A stretch of DNA of 64,000 bases, from contig JAWVFL010000016.1 of the NCBI GenBank assembly GCA_033856195.1, positions 1 to 64,000 on the forward strand, in the 5' to 3' direction. Below the pieces are notes generated by a model that did not search any database, had not been told where the DNA came from, and saw only the letters and a program-made list of their open reading frames with translations. The stretch's first letter is position 1, and each line of letters begins with the position of its first letter. Shown piece after piece: positions 29,467 through 38,951 of this stretch. The position numbers were made by a program, and so were the translations under genes. The stretch is from VRUE01 sp033856195. GTDB taxonomy: Bacteria; Actinomycetota; Thermoleophilia; Solirubrobacterales; 70-9.

Positions 29467-30987
29467 ATGGTCGATAGGAAGACCATGCGTCGGCGTTTTT
29501 TGCTTGGCTTCGCCGTGGTTGCCGCGATCGCGATCGGCTCGATCGCGGTGGCGCTCGTCGTGCACGGGCGCGAACGCGACAACTTCGAGACGCAGCAGCA
29601 CGGCGAGGCGACCCGGGCGGCTCACCAGGCAGAAGCGCTGGCGGGACTCTCGGTCGGGCAGCTCTCAAGCGCCTCGGCCTTCTACCAGGCGGAGGGTCGC
29701 TTCAGCCGCCACGAGTTCGACGTCGTCGCCGACTCGCTGCTGCGGCCGGGAGCGCTGACCGCAACCGCGTTCATCGGCTCGGTGCCGGCCGCGCGGCGTG
29801 CGGCGTTCGAACGAACGCACGGCTACCCGATCCTCGAACGCGGACCGCTGGGGAACCTGACCAGAGCGCACGGCCGCAGTCACTACTTCCCGATCATCTA
29901 CATAGCCGCGAGCGGCCTCACCGTGCAACCGCCGATCGGCTACGACGTCGGGTCAGACAACCTGCGCGGCTCCTATCTGCTGAAAGCGCGCGACCTCGGC
30001 AAGCCTGCCGCCACCCCGGCGATGCGGCTGCCAGTCGGCGGCACCGGGATCAACGTCTTCCGCCCGGTTTATCGCGACGGAGCGCCGACCCGCACCGTTG
30101 ACGAGCGGCGCGCGGCCCTGACCGGCTTCGCCGGGGGCGCCTTCCATGTACCCGACTTGGCCGCGGCGGCGACGGCGGCGCTGCCGAACGAGGTCGACGC
30201 TGCGTTGATCGAGCGAGGAAGGCCGGTCGCCGGTCCTGACCTCCCCCGGGACGAAGCCGCCACTGCCCCGATCCATATCGCCGACCGAACCTGGCTGCTG
30301 GTCGTGCGGGACCCAGGACGCCCGGGCGTCGACCTGCCGGTGATGATCGCCATCGTCGGCCTCTCGCTGGCGGCGCTGCTGGCTGCTCTCGTGCTGGTCT
30401 GGAGCCGCAACGAACGGATGCGGGAACTGGCGCGCCAGGCCAGTCAAGATCCGCTCACCGGGCTCAAGAACCGGCGCCGCTTCGACGAGGAGCTGCGAGC
30501 GGAGCTGGCCCGCAGCCATCGCTACGGGGTCGCCGGCGCACTGCTGATGCTCGACCTCGACCACTTCAAGCGGGTCAACGACACGCTCGGACATCAGGCC
30601 GGCGACCAGGTCCTCGCCGACATCGCCGTGGCGCTGCGCGGCCGCGCCCGTGAGACCGACGTGGTTGCCCGCCTCGGTGGCGATGAGTTCGCGATCGTGC
30701 TGCCGCGCTGCGAGCTCGACGAGGCCGAGGAGGTTGCCGCTGAGGTCGCCACCGCGATCCGGAAGCGGATCGGCGCCGAGCCCGGCGTGCCGCCGACCAC
30801 CGCCAGCATCGGCATCGCTCCCTTCGGCACCGGACTCCGGCTCAGTTACGAGGCCGTGCTGGCCAGGGCGGATGCGGCGCTGTACGAGGCGAAGGGATCG
30901 GGACGCGACACGGTGCGAATCTTCGACTCGAGCACGATGGAGCCGCACCCCGCAGAGCCGAGCCCGGCCGTAGCCGAGCCGAGCTAG
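29467..30987 (+). CDS. Membrane-anchored diguanylate cyclase with CHASE-like sensor
   Basis: The 506-residue protein has a TM helix at about 8-32, an extracytoplasmic CHASE-like domain (about 40-285, with RRAAFERTHGYPILE), a second TM helix at 291-312 and a GGDEF domain. GGDEF is intact at 404-408 (RLGGDEFAIVLPR), and the inhibitory RxxD site (RETD) is at 395-398. It should make cyclic di-GMP with product feedback. No EAL domain follows. The tail is Pro/Ala-rich. Confidence 0.9.
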   Translation: MVDRKTMRRRFLLGFAVVAAIAIGSIAVALVVHGRERDNFETQQHGEATRAAHQAEALAGLSVGQLSSASAFYQAEGRFSRHEFDVVADSLLRPGALTATAFIGSVPAARRAAFERTHGYPILERGPLGNLTRAHGRSHYFPIIYIAASGLTVQPPIGYDVGSDNLRGSYLLKARDLGKPAATPAMRLPVGGTGINVFRPVYRDGAPTRTVDERRAALTGFAGGAFHVPDLAAAATAALPNEVDAALIERGRPVAGPDLPRDEAATAPIHIADRTWLLVVRDPGRPGVDLPVMIAIVGLSLAALLAALVLVWSRNERMRELARQASQDPLTGLKNRRRFDEELRAELARSHRYGVAGALLMLDLDHFKRVNDTLGHQAGDQVLADIAVALRGRARETDVVARLGGDEFAIVLPRCELDEAEEVAAEVATAIRKRIGAEPGVPPTTASIGIAPFGTGLRLSYEAVLARADAALYEAKGSGRDTVRIFDSSTMEPHPAEPSPAVAEPS

Positions 30988-32126
30988 CCGCCTGACAGGC
31001 TGCGGCGAAGCCGCAAGACGCGGCCGACGGAGGTTTCGAATCCCGCCCGTGCGGTCGGCGTGCTGCGCAGGCGCTTCAGCAGGACCCTTGCGGCCTGGAA
31101 GGCGGCGCGATAGTCGACGAAGAGCAGCAGGTCGGTCCCGGCGGCGGTCGCAGCCAGCGCTGCCTTGGCGGGACCGCCAAAGGTGCGCACTGCGGCCGAT
31201 TCCAGAGCGTCGGTGATCGAGACCCCGTCGAAGCCGACGCGGGCGCGCAGCTCGCCGCTGGCGATCTGCCTGGTGAAGGCGGCTGGCTGCCGTGAGGAAG
31301 CCGGGTAGATCGCCGTGCTCAGCATCACCATCTCGCCCCCGGCCGCGACGAAACGCCGGTAGGGCCGCTCGTCGACGGCTCGCAGCACCCGCTTCGGCAG
31401 CTCGATCCGCTGCACCGCGAAGTCGGTGTTTTCCGCCGCGGCGCCCAGGCCCGGAAAGTGCTTGGCGACAGCGGCTACGCCACCCGCCTGCAGCCCGGTG
31501 GCAAACGGCACCGCAGTGGCGCCGACCTGTGCCGCCGTTGAGCCGAAGCTCCGTTCGGTGTCGGCGATCGTGCCGCCGGGTCGGGCAACGTCGAGGACGG
31601 GGGCGAGGTCGACGTTTATACCGACGCCGCGCAGGCTGGCAGCGGTAGCCCCACCCTGCCTGCGGCTGAACACTGCGCCCGCGGCCCCCAACTGCTCGGC
31701 GGATGCGCTCGGCGGGCCGTCGAGGCGCTTCACCAGCCCGCCCTCTTGGTCGACCATGACCAGCAGCGGATCGCGCAATCCGGCGGGGCGGCGGATCGAC
31801 TCGATTTCAGCGGTCAAGTGTCGCGCCGTCGCGCGGCTGGGCACGTTTTCCTCGAAGAGGATCACGCCGGCCAGATCGCCCTCGCGGATCATCTGCCGCA
31901 GCGGTGCCGGCACGGTGGTTCCAGGAAACCCGGCGACGAGACGCTCGCCCACCAGCCGCCGCGGAGAAAGCAGGGAGGCGGGGCTCGGCCGCTCGGGCGC
32001 ACCGCGGTCGCCCAGCGCCGCGCCGAAGGCAAAGGCGGCGATCGCCAGTCCGCCCGCCGCCGCGGCAGCGACCCGCCGCCGTCTCGCCGTCGCCGTCCCC
32101 ACGTGTCTGAGCTTATGCCCCCACAT
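30984..32126 (-). CDS. Glycoside hydrolase family 3 protein, NagZ-like, with altered motif
   Basis: The 380-residue protein has an N-terminal TM/signal segment (VAAAAAGGLAIAAFAFGAAL) and the GH3 barrel: VMVDQEGGLVKRL, GVGINVDLAPVLDV, AKHFPGLGAAAENTDFAV and GVSITDALESAAV, which holds the nucleophile Asp. In NagZ the loop after KHFPG normally reads HGDT with a catalytic His; here it reads LGAA and that His is missing. It may have weak, different or no hexosaminidase activity. ATG 32126 is chosen because a longer reading would run into the bioB region. Confidence 0.82.
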   Translation of the reverse strand: MWGHKLRHVGTATARRRRVAAAAAGGLAIAAFAFGAALGDRGAPERPSPASLLSPRRLVGERLVAGFPGTTVPAPLRQMIREGDLAGVILFEENVPSRATARHLTAEIESIRRPAGLRDPLLVMVDQEGGLVKRLDGPPSASAEQLGAAGAVFSRRQGGATAASLRGVGINVDLAPVLDVARPGGTIADTERSFGSTAAQVGATAVPFATGLQAGGVAAVAKHFPGLGAAAENTDFAVQRIELPKRVLRAVDERPYRRFVAAGGEMVMLSTAIYPASSRQPAAFTRQIASGELRARVGFDGVSITDALESAAVRTFGGPAKAALAATAAGTDLLLFVDYRAAFQAARVLLKRLRSTPTARAGFETSVGRVLRLRRSLSGG

Positions 32127-32183
32127 GGTGGTCAAACTCAGACACGCCCAGGCGTCCGGGGCGCTGCCTAGCCTTGCGCCCGA

Positions 32184-33338
32184 ATGCCCTCCCTGATCTC
32201 TTTCGAGGAAGCGCTGGCCCTCGGCGAGCTGACCGACCACGAGGAGATCGGCGACCTCATCGAGCGTGCCTGGGCGGTCCGCCGCGAGAACTTCGGCGAT
32301 TCGACCGACATGTGCTCCCTGGTCAACGCCAAGTCCGGCGGCTGTGCGGAGGACTGCGGCTTCTGCGCCCAGTCACGCTACGCGGAGGCGGACACGCCGA
32401 TGCACGCGATGATGGAGCCGGAGCAGATCCTCGAGCACGCCAAAGCCGCAGAAGCGGCGGGCGCCCATCGCTTCTGCATGGTCACCCAGGGCCAGGGCCT
32501 CTCCAAGCGCGACTTCGAGAAAATCCTCGAGGGCGCCAAGCTCGTTGCCGAGCAGACCAACCTCAAGCGCTGCGCCTCGGTCGGCCACATGTCGACCGAG
32601 CGTGCCAAGAAGCTGCGCGAGGCCGGCATCCAACGCGTCCACCACAACGTCGAGTCGGCCCGCTCCTACTACCCGGAGGTCTCGACCACGGTCCGCTACG
32701 AGGGTCGCCTGCGCACGATCCAGGCGGTCAAGGAGGCGGGGCTGGAGACCTGCGTCGGCGGCATCCTCAACCTTGGCGAGTCACCCCGGCAGCGGGTCGA
32801 GATGGCCTTCGAGCTAACCGAGATCAACCCGACCTCGGTGCCGATCAACCTGCTCAACCCGCGCACCGGCACCAAGTTCGGCGAACGGCCGCTAATGGAT
32901 GCCTGGGACGTCGTCAAGTGGGTGGCGATCTTCCGCCTGATCATCCCCGGCGCCCTCTTCCGCCTCTGCGGCGGCCGGGTCGAGAACCTCGGCGACCTGC
33001 AGCCGCTGGCGGTCAAGGCCGGGCTCAACGGCGTGATGATGGGCAACTTCCTGACCACGCTCGGCGCCGAGCCGGAGGACGACCGGGCGATGTTCGAGGA
33101 GCTTGGCCTGAACGTCGCCCGCCAGCCCGACAACGGCGCCAACCCGCGGCCGGACAACCGCGACGGCTGGCTCGACGGCGAGACGCCGGAGACGCCGATG
33201 GACGAGCTGATCGACCACCAGGATGAGGCCAACTTCTGGGATCCCTCAACCCAGCTGCGGGTGATCAAGAAGACCAAAAGGCCTCCGGCATATCCGACAT
33301 CAGGCGCCGCCGCCTCCGCTCCCGCGCGGGCACGCTAA
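32184..33338 (+). CDS. bioB: Biotin synthase
   Basis: This radical SAM enzyme inserts sulfur into dethiobiotin. The cluster motif is CAEDCGFC (CxxxCxxC) at about residue 54. The downstream segments CMVTQGQG, HHNVESARSYYPEV, TCVGGILNLGES and the NPRTGTKF region fit BioB. The protein is 384 residues, longer than many, with a Pro/Lys/Ala-rich tail from about residue 335. It leads the bioB-bioF-bioD operon and is divergent from the GH3 gene. ATG 32184. Confidence 0.94.
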   Translation: MPSLISFEEALALGELTDHEEIGDLIERAWAVRRENFGDSTDMCSLVNAKSGGCAEDCGFCAQSRYAEADTPMHAMMEPEQILEHAKAAEAAGAHRFCMVTQGQGLSKRDFEKILEGAKLVAEQTNLKRCASVGHMSTERAKKLREAGIQRVHHNVESARSYYPEVSTTVRYEGRLRTIQAVKEAGLETCVGGILNLGESPRQRVEMAFELTEINPTSVPINLLNPRTGTKFGERPLMDAWDVVKWVAIFRLIIPGALFRLCGGRVENLGDLQPLAVKAGLNGVMMGNFLTTLGAEPEDDRAMFEELGLNVARQPDNGANPRPDNRDGWLDGETPETPMDELIDHQDEANFWDPSTQLRVIKKTKRPPAYPTSGAAASAPARAR

Positions 33339-33395
33339 TGACCACCGGAAGTCACGCGCCCGCGCTCCCGCGTCCGGGGGCGGCTTGGTGAACCG

Positions 33396-34598
33396 GTGAT
33401 GGATATCGCGACGCAAATCGAGGAGTTGCGAGGGCGGGGGCTCTACCGGCGGCTTCGCCTGATCGAGGGCAGGCAGGGCCCTCGCGTCACCCTCGACGGC
33501 CGCGACGTCCTGCTGCTCTGCTCCAACGACTACCTCGGCCTCGCGGCTCATCCGCGCGTGCGCGGCGCGGCGGCCGAGGCGGCGATGCATTGGGGCGCCG
33601 GGGCCGGGGCCTCGCGCCTGATCTCCGGCAACATGCAGCCACACGGTCGCCTCGAGCGCCGCATCGCCGCCTTCAAGGGGTATGAGTCGGCGCTGCTGTT
33701 CGGCTCCGGCTACCTGGCGAATACCGGCACGATCGCCGCCCTGGCCGGGCGCGGCGAGGTCGTCCTCTCCGACGAGCTCAACCACGCCAGCATCGTCGAC
33801 GGCTGCCGGCTCTCGCGGGCCGAGACCTTCGTCTACCGGCACGGCGACGTCGACCACCTCGCCTGGGGATTGCGCAAGGCGGGCGAGCGGGCCACGCTTA
33901 TCGTCACCGATGGGGTTTTCTCGATGGACGGCGACGTCGCTCCGCTGGCGGATCTGGTTGCCCTCGCTCGCCAGCACGGCTGCCGAACGATGGTCGACGA
34001 GGCCCACGCCACTGGAGCGCTCGGCCCTGGTGGGCGAGGCTCGGTTGCCGCCGCCGGCCTCAGCGGCGAGGTCGACGTGGTGATCGGAACGCTCGGCAAG
34101 GCGCTCGGCTCCTACGGCGCCTACGCCTGCGCGAACCAGGAGACGACCGACTACCTGCTCAACACGGCACGTTCCTTCGTCTTCTCGACGGCACCGCCGC
34201 CGCCTGCGGCCGCGGCGGCAATGGCGGCGCTCGAGGTACTCGAATCGCAGCCAGAGCGGGTCGACAAGCTGGTCGCCAATGCAGCCACCCTGCGGAGATC
34301 GCTCGCTGCCGAGGGACTGGCAGTCGGCAGCTCAGACACCCAGATAGTGCCGGTCGAAGTCGGTGGCGCGGCGCCGACGATGGCGCTCTGCGAGCGGATC
34401 CTGGAGCGCGGCGTCTTTGCCCAGGGCATCCGCCCCCCAACCGTGCCGGAGGGCTCCTCGCGGCTGCGCTTCACCGTGATGTCGACCCATCGCCGCGAAG
34501 AGCTGGAGCGGGCCGCCGAGGTCGTCGGCGCCACGGCACGGGAATTGGGCCTCGCCGCGGGCGCCGCTGCCGCCGCATCGCAGGCCGTAGCCGCCTGA
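33396..34598 (+). CDS. bioF: 8-amino-7-oxononanoate synthase
   Basis: The 400-residue PLP enzyme joins pimeloyl-ACP/CoA with alanine. Visible are SNDYLGLAAHPRVRG, GAGASRLISGN, VDEAHATGALGPGGRG and the PLP-lysine region IGTLGKALGSYGAY. GTG 33396 or ATG 33399 starts the protein. It lies 57 bases after bioB and 5 bases before bioD. The C-terminal 25 residues are Ala-rich. Confidence 0.93.
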   Translation: MMDIATQIEELRGRGLYRRLRLIEGRQGPRVTLDGRDVLLLCSNDYLGLAAHPRVRGAAAEAAMHWGAGAGASRLISGNMQPHGRLERRIAAFKGYESALLFGSGYLANTGTIAALAGRGEVVLSDELNHASIVDGCRLSRAETFVYRHGDVDHLAWGLRKAGERATLIVTDGVFSMDGDVAPLADLVALARQHGCRTMVDEAHATGALGPGGRGSVAAAGLSGEVDVVIGTLGKALGSYGAYACANQETTDYLLNTARSFVFSTAPPPPAAAAAMAALEVLESQPERVDKLVANAATLRRSLAAEGLAVGSSDTQIVPVEVGGAAPTMALCERILERGVFAQGIRPPTVPEGSSRLRFTVMSTHRREELERAAEVVGATARELGLAAGAAAAASQAVAA

Positions 34599-34603
34599 GC
34601 GCC

Positions 34604-35287
34604 TTGCGCGGCTTCTTCGTCACCGGCACCGGCACCGAGGTCGGCAAGACGGTCGTCGCCGCGGTTCTGGCCCGGGACCTGCGGCAGCAAGGGATGAGCG
34701 TGGCCGTCTTCAAGCCGGCGGTGACCGGCCTTGACGAACCCGGAGAACCCGATCATGCGCTGTTGCGCCGCGCCGCCGAATCGAAACAGAGCGACGAGGA
34801 GATCGCCCCCTACCGCTACGGCCCGCCTGCCTCCCCCCACCTCGCCGCCGCTCAAGCCGGTGAGGAGATCGAACCGGAGCGCCTTCTCCGAGCCGCGCGC
34901 GATGCCGCGGCTGGAGCCGAGCAGCTGGTCTGCGAGGGGGTCGGCGGCCTGCTGGTCCCGCTCGCCTGTCGAGTTGGTGGCGCTATGCGCGACGACCTCG
35001 ACAGTCCCTACCTGGTGCGCAACCTCGCGGTCGAGCTGGGGCTGCCGCTCGTCATCGCCGCGCCGCCCGGGCTCGGCACGATCAACCACACGCTGCTGAC
35101 GATCGAGGCGGCGCGGACCGAGGGGCTGAGCGTTGCCAGCGTCATCCTCACGCCCTGGCCTGCCGCGCCGAGTGCGATCGAGAGGTCGAACCGCGAAACG
35201 ATCGAAAGCCTGGGCGATGCGCAGGTGATGGCCCTGCCGCGGCTCGACCTCACCGCGCCGGAGAGCTGGCCCGGCCTCAGCCTCTAG
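34604..35287 (+). CDS. bioD: Dethiobiotin synthetase
   Basis: The 227-residue P-loop protein forms the ureido ring from 7,8-diaminopelargonic acid, CO2 and ATP. GTGTEVGKTVVAA is the P-loop near the N-terminus, and VCEGVGGLLVPL, the CEGAGG-type motif, follows at about residue 110. TTG 34604 is the start, 5 bases after the bioF stop. A hairpin lies 116 bases downstream at 35403-35439. Confidence 0.93.
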   Translation: MRGFFVTGTGTEVGKTVVAAVLARDLRQQGMSVAVFKPAVTGLDEPGEPDHALLRRAAESKQSDEEIAPYRYGPPASPHLAAAQAGEEIEPERLLRAARDAAAGAEQLVCEGVGGLLVPLACRVGGAMRDDLDSPYLVRNLAVELGLPLVIAAPPGLGTINHTLLTIEAARTEGLSVASVILTPWPAAPSAIERSNRETIESLGDAQVMALPRLDLTAPESWPGLSL

Positions 35288-35402
35288 CTGTCGACGCGGC
35301 GCCCGGGCGACGTCGCCCCGAGAGCATGCTGGCGTGCTTCGGCTCCCAGGCCGCGGTGTAGGCACCCGAGCGCATGTCGACGATCGTCTCCCGACTCGTC
35401 GG

Positions 35403-35439
35403 GCACGCTCGCGGAGCTCCTCCGCGAAGACGAGCGTGC
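35403..35439. terminator. Hairpin after bioD and after the MFS gene
   Basis: GCACGCTCG at 35403-35411 pairs with CGAGCGTGC at 35431-35439, and CGGAG/CTCCG extends it inside. CTTTTC follows on the plus side. It separates the convergent bioD (ends 35287) and MFS (ends 35448) genes and probably terminates one or both. Confidence 0.55.
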
Positions 35440-35447
35440 GCAGCTTT

Positions 35448-36950
35448 TCAGCCGGCGGGCTCGCCCGCGGCGACGATCTCACGCCCGGCGAGCTCTTCGC
35501 CGCCCGGGCTGACCGCCGCCTCCGCCGCCTCGACGCTGAGCGTGTCTCGCTTGGCGCGAATCGCCGTCGCCCCGATCACGGCGCCGAGCGCGGCGACCAC
35601 GGCGCAGATGCTCATCGCTTGGCCCAGCGCATCGACGAACTGCTGCGGGCTTGCGTCGGCGAAGTTGGCGCCCCCAACCGACCCCTGGAAGATCGCGCCG
35701 GTGACGGCGACGCCAAGGCTGCCGCCGACCATGCGGAACATCGAGAGCACGCCCGAAGCGATCCCCGCCTTGTCTACCGAGACGGCGTTCATCGCGGCGC
35801 TGGTCATCGGCGACATCGTCAGGGCGATGCCGATGCCGAGCAGCATGAAGCCGGGCAGCAGGTCGAGGTAGCTGGAGTCGACCGCGATGCCGCTGAAGCT
35901 GTAGAGCGAGGCGGCGACGATGCCCAGCCCCGCAGCGATCAGCCAGCGCGGCCCGAAGCGGTCGGCGAGCCGGCCGGCTACCGGCGCCACGCTGACGATC
36001 ATCAGTGTCGAGGGCAAGAACCTGACCCCCGCCTCCAGCGGCGAGTAGCGCAGGATGTCCTGCATGTAGAGGGCGAGGAAGAAGAAGACGCCGAGCATCG
36101 AGAAGGAGACGATCAGCGCGACCACCACCGCGCCGAGGAAATTGCGGTCCGAGAAGAAGCGGAATTCGACCATCGGCACCTTGACCCGCAGCTCGACCGC
36201 AACGAAGGCCGCCATGCCGACCGCGGCACCGACCAGCAGGGCGACGATCTCGGTCGATCCCCAGCCCCATTCATTGCCCTCGACCAAGGCGAGGATCAGC
36301 GCCGTGAGGGCGCCGGTGAGCAGGGCGACGCCGGCGTAGTCGACCTCGCGGCCGACGGTGTTGTCGCGCGACTCGCGCACCGCAAACAGCGAAGCGGCGA
36401 CGGCGCCGATCGCGACCGGGATGTTGAGGTAGAAGATCGCCCGCCAGCTGACGTGCTCGGTGAGGGCACCTCCAACCACAGGGCCGACCGCGAGCGCCAG
36501 GGCCGAGACACCGGCCCACATGCCCATCGCCTTGCCGCGCTCTGAGGCAGGGAAGGCGTCGGTGATGATCGAGAGCGTCGCCGGCATCATCAGCGCCGCG
36601 CCGACGCCCTGCACGACCCGGCTGATCACCAGGTCGGTCGAGTTGGCGGCCAGGCCGGCGGTCGCCGAGGAGAGGGCGAAGATGACGACGCCGAAGAGGA
36701 ACATGCGGCGGCGGCCGAAGATGTCACCGAGCCGCCCGCCGGTGGCAAGCAGCACGGCGAAGGAGAGCGTGTAGCCGTTGATCGTCCACTCCAGGCCGGA
36801 GATCGAAGCGTGCAGGTCGCGCTGGATCGACGGCAGGGCGACGTTGACCACCGTGTTGTCGAGCATGATCATGAACAGCGCGAAGCACATCGCTCCGAGC
36901 GTCCACCACTTGCGGTTGTCGTCGGTGATCAGGTGGCGGTAACGGGTCAA
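35448..36950 (-). CDS. MFS drug-efflux transporter, DHA2 (EmrB/QacA) family
   Basis: The 500-residue integral membrane protein has about 14 hydrophobic segments. MIMLDNTVVNVALPSIQRDL is motif D1, GRLGDIFGRRRMFLFG is motif A and WRAIFYLNIPVAIGAVA is the DHA2-type motif. It would pump small molecules out using the proton gradient. Its ATG overlaps the stop of the MarR gene, so the regulator and transporter are one operon. It lies between bioD and bioA, on the other strand. Confidence 0.92.
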   Translation of the reverse strand: MTRYRHLITDDNRKWWTLGAMCFALFMIMLDNTVVNVALPSIQRDLHASISGLEWTINGYTLSFAVLLATGGRLGDIFGRRRMFLFGVVIFALSSATAGLAANSTDLVISRVVQGVGAALMMPATLSIITDAFPASERGKAMGMWAGVSALALAVGPVVGGALTEHVSWRAIFYLNIPVAIGAVAASLFAVRESRDNTVGREVDYAGVALLTGALTALILALVEGNEWGWGSTEIVALLVGAAVGMAAFVAVELRVKVPMVEFRFFSDRNFLGAVVVALIVSFSMLGVFFFLALYMQDILRYSPLEAGVRFLPSTLMIVSVAPVAGRLADRFGPRWLIAAGLGIVAASLYSFSGIAVDSSYLDLLPGFMLLGIGIALTMSPMTSAAMNAVSVDKAGIASGVLSMFRMVGGSLGVAVTGAIFQGSVGGANFADASPQQFVDALGQAMSICAVVAALGAVIGATAIRAKRDTLSVEAAEAAVSPGGEELAGREIVAAGEPAG

Positions 36951-37486
36951 GCTGGTCCTACCTCCTTCAGGTGTTCGAAAGCCTCGGCGATGTCATCGCG
37001 GTCCATCAGCGAGTCGACGGCGACATCGAGCTTGCGGCGCTGCGCAGCCGTGAGGCTGGCGGCAAACGTCTCCATCCCGGCCTGGCGCACGACGACGAGG
37101 GTGTCGACGAGCTTCTTGCCCTTGGCGGTGATCGCGACACGGCGCACGCGGCGGTCCTCGCGATCCTCGACGCGGCTGGCGAGCCGCTTGCGGACCAGGC
37201 CGTCGACCGCCCTGCTCATCGAGGGAACCGAGACGCCGAGCGCATCGGCCAGCTCGCTCACCTGCCGGGCCTCGGTCGCCTCACCCAGCCCGCCCAGCTC
37301 CAGCAGGGCCTTCGACTGGGTCATCGAGAGGCCGCTCTCCTCGATCACCCGCAGCACGTTGCCGCGGTCATAGAGGAAGAGGTGGCGCAGCAGGGCGCTG
37401 ATCCGTGCCGCGGTGTCCTGGGCCTCGGCGCTGACATCCGGAGTACTGACCTCGTCAACAAGTGCCGCTATGTCGCTCGCTTGCAT
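36947..37486 (-). CDS. MarR-family transcriptional regulator
   Basis: The 179-residue protein has a winged helix: LSMTQSKALLELGGLGEATE, then VSELADALGVSVPSMSRAVD and the wing RVEDREDRRVRRVAITAKGK. ATG 37486 gives a normal length; a start at 37522 would cut into the operator. An inverted repeat at 37506-37537 lies just upstream. It likely represses the MFS gene it is coupled to, in response to a small molecule. Confidence 0.9.
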   Translation of the reverse strand: MQASDIAALVDEVSTPDVSAEAQDTAARISALLRHLFLYDRGNVLRVIEESGLSMTQSKALLELGGLGEATEARQVSELADALGVSVPSMSRAVDGLVRKRLASRVEDREDRRVRRVAITAKGKKLVDTLVVVRQAGMETFAASLTAAQRRKLDVAVDSLMDRDDIAEAFEHLKEVGPA

Positions 37487-37505
37487 GTTGCCAACAGTTG
37501 CAGAT

Positions 37506-37537
37506 GAACAACTATTTCTCAAATGGAATAGTTGTTC
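37506..37537. promoter_or_regulatory. Probable MarR operator
   Basis: GAACAACTATT at 37506-37516 is the exact reverse complement of AATAGTTGTTC at 37527-37537, with a 10-base spacer. It lies 19 bases upstream of the MarR ATG and 58 bases upstream of bioA, and is AT-rich. Control of the MarR/MFS operon is likely; influence on bioA is possible because bioA is divergent. Confidence 0.7.
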
Positions 37538-37595
37538 GTGTGATGAGAATCACGCTGCGAACGTTCCGCCGGGGCCGGGTCTAGTCTCGGCTCCG

Positions 37596-38909
37596 GTGAC
37601 GTCGCTGGACCATGCGCAGCTCGATCGGGACCACGTCTGGCACCCGTTCACGCAGCAGCAAGCCTGGTGTGAGGAAGAGCCGCTGATGATCGAGGCCGGC
37701 GCCGGCTCTCATCTGGTCGCGACGGACGGACGCCGCTACATCGACGGCGTCTCCTCGCTCTGGTGCACGGTGCACGGGCACGCCCATCCCGACATCGATG
37801 CCGCGGTCGCGGCGCAGCTGGAGAAGGTCGCGCACACCACGATGCTCGGCCTCTCCCACCCCGGCGCCACCGAGCTGGCGGGCCGCCTGGTCGACCTCGC
37901 GCCGCCCGGCCTGACCCGCGTCTTCTACTCGGAGTCCGGCTCGACCGCGGTCGAGATCGCCCTCAAGATGGCCTTTCAGTTCCAACAGCAACGGGGTGGC
38001 CAGCACCGCCGCCGCACCTCCTTCGTCCACTTGCGCGACTCCTACCACGGCGACACGATCGGCTCGGTTTCCGTCGGTGGCATCGACCTCTTCCACTCCA
38101 CTTATCGGCCGCTGCTCTTCGAGACACACTCCGCCGAGCCAGGCGACGTCGGCGATCTCGAGCGTGTGCTGGCCCGCCACGAAGAGGAGATCGCCGCGGT
38201 GATCGTCGAGCCGCTGGTCCAGGGCGCCGCCGGCATGCTCACCCACCCGCGCGGCTACCTGCGCGCCGTGCGCGAGCTCTGCGACCGCTTCGGCGTGCTG
38301 CTGATCTGCGACGAGGTGGCGACGGGCTTCGGCCGCACCGGCACGATGTTCGCCTGCGAGCAGGAGGACGTCGCGCCCGACCTGCTCTGCCTGGCCAAGG
38401 GCCTCACCGGCGGCTACCTGCCGCTTGCCGCGACGCTGACCAGCGAGCGCATCCACGACGGCTTCCTCGGCGCCCCCGAGGAGTACCGCACCTTCTTCCA
38501 CGGCCACACCTACACCGGCAACCCGCTCGCCTGTGCCGCGGCGCTCGCCAACCTCGACGTCTTCGAGAGCGAGCGCACGCTGGAGCGCCTGCAGCCGAAG
38601 ATCGAGCTGCTGCGGGAAATGCTCGGGGAGATCGAGGCGATGCCCGAGGTCGCCGAGGTGCGCGGACGCGGCTTCATGGCCGGCATCGACCTCGGCGTCC
38701 ACGATCCGAGCCTGCGCATGGGTCACCGGGTGACGCTAAAAGCACGCGAGCGCGGCGCGATCGTCCGTCCGCTCAACGACGTCGTCGTCCTCATGCCCCC
38801 CCTCTCGATCTCCGAGTCCGACCTGCGCCGCCTGCTCGAGATCACCCGCGAGTCGATCGAGGCCGCCTGCGCGAGCGCACCCGCGGCGCAGCTGGCCCAA
38901 GCCGCCTGA
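37596..38909 (+). CDS. bioA: Adenosylmethionine-8-amino-7-oxononanoate aminotransferase
   Basis: The 437-residue PLP aminotransferase converts 8-amino-7-oxononanoate to 7,8-diaminopelargonate. WHPFTQQQAW near the N-terminus is the BioA signature; YIDGVSSLWCTVHGHAHP, YSESGSTAVEIALKMAFQ, LICDEVATGFGRTG and LAKGLTGGYLPLAATL (PLP Lys) follow. GTG 37596 places the signature at the usual distance. It completes the biotin pathway with bioB, bioF and bioD, but is separated from them by the MarR/MFS pair. Confidence 0.94.
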   Translation: MTSLDHAQLDRDHVWHPFTQQQAWCEEEPLMIEAGAGSHLVATDGRRYIDGVSSLWCTVHGHAHPDIDAAVAAQLEKVAHTTMLGLSHPGATELAGRLVDLAPPGLTRVFYSESGSTAVEIALKMAFQFQQQRGGQHRRRTSFVHLRDSYHGDTIGSVSVGGIDLFHSTYRPLLFETHSAEPGDVGDLERVLARHEEEIAAVIVEPLVQGAAGMLTHPRGYLRAVRELCDRFGVLLICDEVATGFGRTGTMFACEQEDVAPDLLCLAKGLTGGYLPLAATLTSERIHDGFLGAPEEYRTFFHGHTYTGNPLACAAALANLDVFESERTLERLQPKIELLREMLGEIEAMPEVAEVRGRGFMAGIDLGVHDPSLRMGHRVTLKARERGAIVRPLNDVVVLMPPLSISESDLRRLLEITRESIEAACASAPAAQLAQAA

Positions 38910-38951
38910 AGCTCGCGTGTGACGGATCGGCGCCTCGCTCGTAGTAAGGGC

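Noticed and set aside
32127..32183. A riboswitch upstream of bioB
   Set aside because: Only 57 bases separate bioB from the divergent gene and no known aptamer pattern is visible.
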